From Taudactylus pleione (Eukaryota > Chordata > Amphibia > Anura > Myobatrachidae), in NCBI GenBank assembly GCA_031769625.1, contig JAUIMM010000602.1, forward strand, positions 248,001 through 312,000: 64,000 nucleotides of DNA. Reading direction: 5' to 3'. Positions 53,701 to 64,000 of this stretch are shown here, piece after piece (the first letter of the stretch is position 1; every line of letters begins with the position of its first letter). A program made the position numbers and the translations under genes. The notes beneath the pieces were generated by a model. It made no database searches, had not been told where the DNA came from, and was given only the letters and a program-made list of their open reading frames with translations.

Positions 53701-56700
53701 ACTGGGTACAAACAAGAGCCATATACTGCAGAGTGGGTGAGTCAGAGTCACATGCAGTAATAGGAGGGACAGCTTGCAGAGGCCCAGCTGGCTTTAGCTG
53801 CACATATTACAGGCTGGGGATATACAGACTGGGTACATACAAGAACCATATACTGCAGAGTGGATGAGTGAGTCACATGCAGTAATAGGAGGCACAGCTT
53901 GCAGAGGCCCAGCTGGCTTTAGCTGCACATATTATAGGCTGGAGATATACAGACTGGGTACATACAAGAACCATATACTGCAGAGTGGGTGAGTCAGAGT
54001 CACATGCAGTAATAGGAGGGACAGCTTGCAGAGGCCCAGCTGGCTTTAGCTGCACATATTATAGGCTGGGGATATACAGACTGGGTACAAACAAGAACCA
54101 TATACTGCAGAGTGGGTGAGTCAGAGTCACATGCAGTAATAGGAGGGACAGCTTGCAGAGGCCCAGCTGGATTTAGCTGCACATATTATAGGCAGAGGAT
54201 ATACAGACTGGATACAAACAAGAACCATATACTGCAGAGTGGGTGAGTCAGAGTCACATACAGTAATAGGAGGGACAGCTTGCAGAGGCCCAGCTGGCTT
54301 TAGCTGCACATAGTATAGGCTGGGGATATACAGAGTGGATACAAACAAGAACCATATGCTGCAGAGTGGATGAGTCAGAGTCACATACAGTAATAGGAGG
54401 GACAGCTTGCAGAGGCCCAGCTGGCTTTAGCTGCACATATTATAGGCTGGGGATATACAGACTGGGTACAAACAAGAGCCATATACTGCAGAGTGGGTGA
54501 GTCAGAGTCACATGCAGTAATAGGAGGGACAGCTTGCAGAGGCCCAGCTGGCTTTAGCTGCACATATTATAGGCTGGGGATATACAGACTGGATACAAAC
54601 AAGAGCCATATACTGCAGAGTGGGTGAGTCAGAGTCACATGCAGTAATAGGAGGGACAGCTTGCAGAGGCCCAGCTGGCTTTAGCTGCACATATTATAGG
54701 CTGGGGATATACAGACTGGATACAAACAAGAGCCGTATACTGCAGAGTGGGTGAGTCAGAGTCACATGCAGCAATAGGAGGGACAGCTTGCAGAGGCCCA
54801 GCTGGCTTTAGCTGCACATATTATAGGCTGGGGATATACAGACTGGGTACAAACAAGAACCATATGCTGCAGAGTGGGTGAGTCAGAGTCACATGCAGTA
54901 ATAGGAGGGACAGCTTGCAGAGGCCCAGCTGGCTTTAGCTGCACATATTATAGGCTGGGGATATACAGACTGGATACAAACAAGAACCATATACTGCAGA
55001 GTGGATGAGTCAGAGTCACATGCAGCAATAGGAGGGACAGCTTGCAGAGACCCAGCTGGCTTTAGCTGCACATATTATAGGCTGGGGATATACAGACTGG
55101 ATACAAACAAGAACCATATACTGCAGAGTGGGTGAGTCAGAGTCACATGCAGCAATAGGAGGGACAGCTTGCAGAGGCCCAGCTGGATTTAGCTGCACAT
55201 ATTATAGGCTGAGGATATACAGACTGGATACAAACAAGAACCATATACTGCAGAGTGGGTGAGTCAGAGTCACATGCAGTAATAGGAGGCACAGCTTGCA
55301 GAGGCCCAGCTGGCTTTAGCTGCACATATTATAGGCTGGGGATATACAGACTGGGTACAAACAAGAACCATATACTGCAGAGTGGGTGAGTCAGAGTCAC
55401 ATGCAGCAATAGGAGGGACAGCTTGCAGAGACCCAGCTGGCTTTAGCTGCACATAGTATAGGCTGGGGATATACAGACTGGATACAAACAAGAGCCATAT
55501 ACTGCAGAGTGGATGAGTCAGAGTCACATACAGTAATAGGAGGGACAGCTTGCAGAGACCCAGCTGGCTTTAGCTGCACATATTATAGGCTGGGGATATA
55601 CAGACTGGATACAAACAAGAGCCATATACTGCAGAGTGGATGAGTCAGAGTCACATGCAGCAATAGGAGGGACAGCTTGCAGAGGCCCAGCTGGCTTTAG
55701 CTGCACATATTATAGGCTGGGGATATACAGACTGGATACAAACAAGAGCCATATACTGCAGAGTGGGTGTCAGAGTCACATGCAGTAATAGGAGGGACAG
55801 CTTGCAGAGGCCCAGCTGGCTTTAGCTGCACATATTATAGGCTGGGGATATACAGACTGGGTACATACAAGAACCATATACTGCAGAGTGGATGAGTCAG
55901 AGTCACATGCAGTAATAGGAGGCACAGCTTGCAGAGGCCTAGCTGGCTTTAGCTGCACATATTATAGGCTGGAGATATACAGACTGGGTACATACAAGAA
56001 CCATATACTGCAGAGTGGGTGAGTCAGAGTCACATGCAGTAATAGGAGGGACAGCTTGCAGAGGCCCAGCTGGCTTTAGCTGCACATATTATAGGCTGGG
56101 GATATACAGACTGGGTACAAACAAGAACCATATACTGCAGAGTGGGTAAGTCAGAGTCACATGCAGCAATAGGAGGGACAGCTTGCAGAGGCCCAGCTGG
56201 ATTTAGCTGCACATATTATAGGCTGAGGATATACAGACTGGATACAAACAAGAACCATATGCTGCAGAGTGGGTGAGTCAGAGTCACATGCAGCAATAGG
56301 AGGGACAGCTTGCAGAGGCCCAGCTGGCTTTAGTTGCACATATTATAGGCTGGGGACATACAGACTGGATACAAACAAGAGCCATATACTGCAGAGTGGG
56401 TGAGTCAGAGTCACATGCAGTAATAGGAGGGACAGCTTGCAGAGGCCCAGCTGGCTTTAGCTGCACATATTATAGGCTGGGGATATACAGACTGGATACA
56501 AACAAGAGCCATATACTGCAGAGTGGGTGAGTCAGAGTCACATACAGTAATAGGAGGGACAGCTTGCAGAGGCCCAGCTGGCTTTAGCTGCACATAGTAT
56601 AGGCTGGGGATATACAGAGTGGATACAAACAAGAACCATATGCTGCAGAGTGGATGAGTCAGAGTCACATACAGTAATAGGAGGGACAGCTTGCAGAGGC

Positions 56701-59700
56701 CCAGCTGGCTTTAGCTGCACATATTATAGGCTGGGGATATACAGACTGGGTACAAACAAGAGCCATATACTGCAGAGTGGGTGAGTCAGAGTCACATGCA
56801 GTAATAGGAGGGACAGCTTGCAGAGGCCCAGCTGGCTTTAGCTGCACATATTATAGGCTGGGGATATACAGACTGGATACAAACAAGAACCATATGCTGC
56901 AGAGTGGATGAGTCAGAGTCACATGCAGCAATAGGAGGAACAGCTTGCAGAGGCCCAGCTGGCTTTAGCTGCACATATTATAGGCTGGGGATATACAGAC
57001 TGGGTACAAACAAGAACCATATGCTGCAGAGTGGGTGAGTCAGAGTCACATGCAGTAATAGGAGGGACAGCTTGCAGAGACCCAGCTGGCTTTAGCTGCA
57101 CATATTATAGGCTGGGGATATACAGACTGGATACAAACAAGAACCATATACTGCAGAGTGGATGAGTCAGAGTCACATGCAGTAATAGGAGGGACAGCTT
57201 GCAGAGGCCCAGCTGGCTTTAGCTGCACATATTATAGGCTGGGGATATACAGACTGGATACAAACAAGAACCATATACTGCAGAGTGGGTGAGTCAGAGT
57301 CACATACAGTAATAGGAGGGACAGCTTGCAGTGGCCCAGCTGGCTTTAGCTGCACATATTATAGGCTGGAGATATACAGACTGGGTACAAACAAGAACCA
57401 TATACTGCAGAGTGGGTGAGTCAGAGTCACATGCAGTAATAGGAGGGACAGCTTGCAGAGGCCCAGCTGGCTTTAGTTGCACATATTATAGGCTGGGGAC
57501 ATACAGACTGGGTACAAACAAGAACCATATACTGCAGAGTGGATGAGTCAGAGTCACATGCAGCAATAGGAGGGACAGCTTGCAGAGACCCAGCTGGCTT
57601 TAGCTGCACATATTATAGGCTGGGGATATACAGACTGGATACAAACAAGAACCATATACTGCAGAGTGGATGAGTCAGAGTCACATACAGTAATAGGAGG
57701 GACAGCTTGCAGAGGCCCAGCTGGATTTAGCTGCACATATTATAGGCTGAGGATATACAGACTGGATACAAACAAGAACCATATACTGCAGAGTGGGTGA
57801 GTCAGAGTCACATGTAGTAATAGGAGGGACAGCTTGCAGAGGCCCAGCTGGCTTTAGCTGCACATATTATAGGCTGGGGATATACAGACTGGATACAAAC
57901 AAGAGCCATATACTGCAGAGTGGATGAGTCAGAGTCACATGCAGCAATAGGAGGGACAGCTTGCAGAGGCCCAGCTGGCTTTAGCTGCACATATTATAGG
58001 CTGGGGATATACAGACTGGGTACAAACAAGAGCCATATACTGCAGAGTGGGTGAGTCAGAGTCACATGCAGTAATAGGAGGGACAGCTTGCAGAGGCCCA
58101 GCTGGCTTTAGCTGCACATATTACAGGCTGGGGATATACAGACTGGGTACATACAAGAACCATATACTGCAGAGTGGATGAGTGAGTCACATGCAGTAAT
58201 AGGAGGCACAGCTTGCAGAGGCCCAGCTGGCTTTAGCTGCACATATTATAGGCTGGAGATATACAGACTGGGTACATACAAGAACCATATACTGCAGAGT
58301 GGGTGAGTCAGAGTCACATGCAGTAATAGGAGGGACAGCTTGCAGAGGCCCAGCTGGCTTTAGCTGCACATATTATAGGCTGGGGATATACAGACTGGGT
58401 ACAAACAAGAACCATATACTGCAGAGTGGGTGAGTCAGAGTCACATACAGTAATAGGAGGGACAGCTTGCAGAGGCCCAGCTGGATTTAGCTGCACATAT
58501 TATAGGCTGAGGATATACAGACTGGATACAAACAAGAACCATATACTGCAGAGTGGATGAGTCAGAGTCACATGCAGTAATAGGAGGCACAGCTTGCAGA
58601 GGCCTAGCTGGCTTTAGCTGCACATATTATAGGCTGGAGATATACAGACTGGGTACATACAAGAACCATATACTGCAGAGTGGGTGAGTCAGAGTCACAT
58701 GCAGTAATAGGAGGGACAGCTTGCAGAGGCCCAGCTGGCTTTAGCTGCACATATTATAGGCTGGGGATATACAGACTGGGTACAAACAAGAACCATATAC
58801 TGCAGAGTGGGTAAGTCAGAGTCACATGCAGCAATAGGAGGGACAGCTTGCAGAGGCCCAGCTGGATTTAGCTGCACATATTATAGGCTGAGGATATACA
58901 GACTGGATACAAACAAGAACCATATGCTGCAGAGTGGGTGAGTCAGAGTCACATGCAGCAATAGGAGGGACAGCTTGCAGAGGCCCAGCTGGCTTTAGTT
59001 GCACATATTATAGGCTGGGGACATACAGACTGGATACAAACAAGAGCCATATACTGCAGAGTGGGTGAGTCAGAGTCACATGCAGTAATAGGAGGGACAG
59101 CTTGCAGAGGCCCAGCTGGCTTTAGCTGCACATATTATAGGCTGGGGATATACAGACTGGATACAAACAAGAGCCATATACTGCAGAGTGGATGAGTCAG
59201 AGTCACATGCAGCAATAGGAGGGACAGCTTGCAGAGGCCCAGCTGGCTTTAGCTGCACATATTATAGGCTGGGGATATACAGACTGGATACAAACAAGAG
59301 CCATATACTGCAGAGTGGGTGAGTCAGAGTCACATGCAGTAATAGGAGGGACAGCTTGCAGAGGCCCAGCTGGCTTTAGCTGCACATATTATAGGCTGGG
59401 GATATACAGACTGGGTACATACAAGAACCATATACTGCAGAGTGGATGAGTCAGAGTCACATGCAGTAATAGGAGGCACAGCTTGCAGAGGCCCAGCTGG
59501 CTTTAGCTGCACATATTATAGGCTGGAGATATACAGACTGGGTACATACAAGAACCATATACTGCAGAGTGGGTGAGTCAGAGTCACATGCAGTAATAGG
59601 AGGGACAGCTCGCAGAGACCCAGCTGGCTTTAGCTGCACATATTATAGGCTGGGGATATACAGACTGGATACAAACAAGAACCATATACTGCAGAGTGGG

Positions 59701-62700
59701 TGAGTCAGAGTCACATACAGTAATAGGAGGCACAGCTTGCAGAGGCCTAGCTGACTTTAGCTGCACATATTATAGGCTGGGGATATACAGACTGGATACA
59801 AACAAGAACCGTATACTGCAGAGTGGGTGAGTCAGAGTCACATGCAGTAAGAGGAGGGACAGCTTGCAGAGGCCCAGCTGGCTTTAGCTGCACATATTAT
59901 AGGCTGGGGATATACAGACTGGGTACATACAAGAACCATATGCTGCAGAGTGGGTGAGTCAGAGTCACATACAGTAATAGGAGGCACAGCTTGCAGAGGC
60001 CCAGCTGACTTTAGCTGCACATATTATAGGCTGGGGATATACAGACTGGGTACAAACAAGAACCATATGCTGCAGAGTGGGTGAGTCAGAGTCACATACA
60101 GTAATAGGAGGGACAGCTTGCAGAGACCCAGCTGGCTTTAGCTGCACATATTATAGGCTGGGGATATACAGACTGGATACAAACAAGAACCATATACTGC
60201 AGAGTGGGTGAGTCAGAGTCACATACAGTAATAGGAGGGACAGCTTGCAGAGGCCCAGCTGGCTTTAGCTGCACATATTATAGGCTGGAGATATACAGAC
60301 TGGGTACAAACAAGAACCATATACTGCAGAGTGGGTGAGTCAGATTCACATGCAGTAATAGGAGGGACAGCTTGCAGAGGCCCAGCTGGCTTTAGCTGCA
60401 CATATTATAGGCTGGGGATATACAGACTGGGTACATACAAGAACCATATACTGCAGAGTGGATGAGTCAGAGTCACATGCAGCAATAGGAGGGACAGCTT
60501 GCAGAGGCCTAGCTGGCTTTAGCTGCACATAGTATAGGCTGGGGATATACAGACTGGGTACAAACAAGAACCATATACTGCAGAGTGGATGAGTCAGAGT
60601 CACATGCAGCAATAGGAGGGACAGCTTGCAGAGGCCCAGCTGGATTTAGCTGCACATATTATAGGCTGAGGATATACAGACTGGATACAAACAAGAACCA
60701 TATGCTGCAGAGTGGGTGAGTCAGAGTCACATACAGTAATAGGAGGGACAGCTTGCAGAGGCCCAGCTGGCTTTAGCTGCACATATTACAGGCTGGGGAT
60801 ATACAGACTGGGTACAAACAAGAGCCATATACTGCAGAGTGGGTGAGTCAGAGTCACATGCAGCAATAGGAGGGACAGCTTGCAGAGGCCCAGCTGGATT
60901 TAGCTGCACATATTATAGGCTGAGGATATACAGACTGGATACAAACAAGAACCATATACTGCAGAGTGGGTGAGTCAGAGTCACATGCAGTAATAGGAGG
61001 GACAGCTTGCAGAGACCCAGCTGGCTTTAGCTGCACATATTACAGGCTGGGGATATACAGACTGGATACAAACAAGAGCCATATACTGCAGAGTGGGTGT
61101 CAGAGTCACATGCAGTAATAGGAGGGACAGCTTGCAGAGGCCCAGCTGGCTTTAGCTGCACATATTATAGGCTGGGGATATACAGACTGGGTACATACAA
61201 GAACCATATACTGCAGAGTGGATGAGTCAGAGTCACATGCAGTAATAGGAGGCACAGCTTGCAGAGGCCCAGCTGGCTTTAGCTGCACATATTATAGGCT
61301 GGGGATATACAGACTGGGTACAAACAAGAACCATATACTGCAGAGTGGATGAGTCAGAGTCACATACAGTAATAGGAGGGACAGCTTGCAGAGACCCAGC
61401 TGGCTTTAGCTGCACATATTATAGGCTGGGGATATACAGACTGGATACAAACAAGAGCCATATACTGCAGAGTGGGTGAGTCAGAGTCACATGCAGTAAT
61501 AGGAGGGACAGCTTGCAGAGGCCCAGCTGGCTTTAGCTGCACATATTATAGGCTGGGGATATACAGACTGGATACAAACAAGAGCCATATACTGCAGAGT
61601 GGGTGTCAGAGTCACATGCAGTAATAGGAGGGACAGCTTGCAGAGGCCCAGCTGGCTTTAGCTGCACATATTATAGGCTGGGGATATACAGACTGGGTAC
61701 ATACAAGAACCATATACTGCAGAGTGGATGAGTCAGAGTCACATGCAGTAATAGGAGGCACAGCTTGCAGAGGCCTAGCTGGCTTTAGCTGCACATATTA
61801 TAGGCTGAGGATATACAGACTGGATACAAACAAGAACCATATACTGCAGAGTGGGTGAGTCAGAGTCACATGCAGCAATAGGAGGGACAGCTTGCAGAGG
61901 CCTAGCTGGCTTTAGCTGCACATATTATAGGCTGGAGATATACAGACTGGGTACATACAAGAACCATATACTGCAGAGTGGGTGAGTCAGAGTCACATGC
62001 AGTAATAGGAGGGACAGCTTGCAGAGGCCCAGCTGGCTTTAGCTGCACATATTATAGGCTGGGGATATACAGACTGGGTACAAACAAGAACCATATACTG
62101 CAGAGTGGGTAAGTCAGAGTCACATGCAGCAATAGGAGGGACAGCTTGCAGAGGCCCAGCTGGATTTAGCTGCACATATTATAGGCTGAGGATATACAGA
62201 CTGGATACAAACAAGAACCATATACTGCAGAGTGGGTGAGTCAGAGTCACATGCAGCAATAGGAGGGACAGCTTGCAGAGGCCCAGCTGGCTTTAGTTGC
62301 ACATATTATAGGCTGGGGACATACAGACTGGATACAAACAAGAGCCATATACTGCAGAGTGGGTGAGTCAGAGTCACATGCAGTAATAGGAGGGACAGCT
62401 TGCAGAGGCCCAGCTGGCTTTAGCTGCACATATTATAGGCTGGGGATATACAGACTGGATACAAACAAGAGCCATATACTGCAGAGTGGATGAGTCAGAG
62501 TCACATGCAGCAATAGGAGGGACAGCTTGCAGAGGCCCAGCTGGCTTTAGCTGCACATATTATAGGCTGGGGATATACAGACTGGATACAAACAAGAGCC
62601 ATATACTGCAGAGTGGGTGAGTCAGAGTCACATGCAGTAATAGGAGGGACAGCTTGCAGAGGCCCAGCTGGCTTTAGCTGCACATATTATAGGCTGGGGA

Positions 62701-64000
62701 TATACAGACTGGGTACATACAAGAACCATATACTGCAGAGTGGATGAGTCAGAGTCACATGCAGTAATAGGAGGCACAGCTTGCAGAGGCCTAGCTGGCT
62801 TTAGCTGCACATATTATAGGCTGGAGATATACAGACTGGGTACATACAAGAACCATATACTGCAGAGTGGGTGAGTCAGAGTCACATGCAGTAATAGGAG
62901 GGACAGCTTGCAGAGGCCCAGCTGGCTTTAGCTGCACATATTATAGGCTGGGGATATACAGACTGGATACAAACAAGAACCATATGCTGCAGAGTGGGTG
63001 AGTCAGAGTCACATGCAGCAATAGGAGGGACAGCTTGCAGAGGCCCAGCTGGCTTTAGCTGCACATAGTATAGGCTGGGGATATACAGAGTGGATACAAA
63101 CAAGAACCATATGCTGCAGAGTGGGTGAGTCAGAGTCACATACAGTAATAGGAGGTTCAGCTTGCAGAGGCCCAGCTGGCTTTAGCTGCACATATTATAG
63201 GCTGGGGATATACAGACTGGGTACAAACAAGAACCATATACTGCAGAGTGGATGAGTCAGAGTCACATACAGTAATAGGAGGGACAGCTTGCAGAGGCCC
63301 AGCTGGCTTTAGCTGCACATATTATAGGCTGGGGATATACAGACTGGATACAAACAAGAGCCATATACTGCAGAGTGGGTGAGTCAGAGTCACATGCAGT
63401 AATAGGAGGGACAGCTTGCAGAGGCCCAGCTGGCTTTAGCTGCACATATTATAGGCTGGGGATATACAGACTGGGTACATACAAGAACCATATACTGCAG
63501 AGTGGATGAGTCAGAGTCACATGCAGTAATAGGAGGCACAGCTTGCAGAGGCCTAGCTGGCTTTAGCTGCACATATTATAGGCTGGAGATATACAGACTG
63601 GGTACATACAAGAACCATATACTGCAGAGTGGGTGAGTCAGAGTCACATGCAGCAATAGGAGGGACAGCTTGCAGAGGCCCAGCTGGCTTTAGCTGCACA
63701 TATTATAGGCTGGGGATATACAGACTGGATACAAACAAGAGCCATATACTGCAGAGTGGGTGAGTCAGAGTCACATGCAGCAATAGGAGGGACAGCTTGC
63801 AGAGGCCCAGCTGGCTTTAGCTGCACATATTATAGGCTGGGGATATACAGACTGGATACAAACAAGAACCATATGCTGAAGAGTGGATGAGTCAGAGTCA
63901 CATGCAGCAATAGGAGGGACAGCTTGCAGAGGCCCAGCTGGCTTTAGCTGCACATATTATAGGCTGGGGATATACAGACTGGGTACAAACAAGAGCCATA
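38731..64000. repeat. 127-bp satellite array, about 199 monomers, continuing beyond the window
   Basis: Uninterrupted head-to-tail monomers of 127 bp (a few of 124-125 bp) with landmarks CAGCTGGCTTTAGCTGCACA, GGATATACAGACTGG, TACAAACAAGAACCATATAC, TGCAGAGTGGGTGAGTCAGA and AATAGGAGGGACAGCTTGCA. Differences sit at recurrent sites (for example GGGTAC/GGATAC, ATACTGC/ATGCTGC, CAGTAAT/CAGCAAT, GAGGCCC/GAGACCC). No transposon interrupts 25 kb. The minus-strand 60-codon frames every 127 bp are by-products, not genes. Confidence 0.97.
42832..58190. repeat. Higher-order repeat of 4693 bp (37 monomers) within the satellite
   Basis: Private variants recur at exactly 4693 bp: GGCAGAGG at 44805, 49498 and 54191; GATGAGTGAGTC at 42832/47525 and 44481/49174/53867; GGGTGTCAG at 51076/55769; GGGTAAGTC at 51453/56146. 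Shorter 887-bp (7-monomer) duplications are nested in it (44805/45692; 44481/45368; 52980/53867). Confidence 0.88.

Noticed and set aside
38779..63953. About 190 minus-strand frames of 60-88 codons (MQLKPAGPLQAV...), one per 127 bp
   Set aside because: They are the same satellite monomer read once per unit. Because 127 is not a multiple of three they cannot join into a protein, and variants include free non-synonymous changes.
38731..64000. CRISPR-like array or centromere call
   Set aside because: The repeats are direct, without unique spacers, in a vertebrate genome. A centromeric role cannot be shown from sequence alone and no CENP-B box was recognised.

Overview
This is vertebrate, repeat-dominated DNA, most likely from an anuran amphibian. 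The evidence is one spliced C2H2 zinc-finger gene with the frog KRAB-like exon layout, plus LTR (gypsy, Gmr1-like), DIRS, L1-like, L2-like, Tc1 and hAT-like elements. There are no operons, tRNA or rRNA genes or CRISPR arrays. The species cannot be named from the sequence alone.

Layout. 1-2336: a decayed Ty3/gypsy element whose integrase lies upstream of RT/RNase H (Gmr1 order). 2616-2975: a degenerate GGTTAGG-rich minisatellite. 2976-8798: a gypsy chromovirus with two LTRs and many frame breaks. 9338-10948: a dead Tc1 element. About 11130-18600: an L1-like element on the minus strand, cut into three pieces by a hAT-like insertion (13227-15638, itself carrying a second Tc1 at 13642-15255) and by an unclassified inverted-repeat insertion (17130-18381). 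18679-27328 (minus strand): a zinc-finger gene whose six coding exons join into an uninterrupted 610-codon frame. Its introns hold an L2-like fragment, a solo LTR, a multi-hairpin element and minisatellites. About 30063-30430: its probable promoter. 30484-31245: an 84-bp minisatellite split by a DIRS element (about 31246-36929). 36930-38730: intergenic DNA with a MITE-like, CTAACCC-rich stretch. 38731-64000: one uninterrupted 127-bp satellite array that runs off the window.

The three things most worth attention are these. (1) A family of about 0.5-kb elements with three copies (24349-24898, 27610-28139, 32671-33148), each built almost wholly of consecutive hairpins. Their arms differ between copies by paired, compensating substitutions. 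(2) Minisatellites in two introns of the zinc-finger gene that begin at the 5' splice site and repeat it in every unit. (3) A higher-order repeat of 4693 bp (37 monomers) within the 127-bp satellite, shown by private variants recurring at exactly that spacing.

The only gene that looks functional is the zinc-finger gene. Everything else that codes is transposon-derived and visibly broken. Many of the longer open frames are by-products of tandem repeats whose period is a multiple of three, or of the 127-bp satellite.
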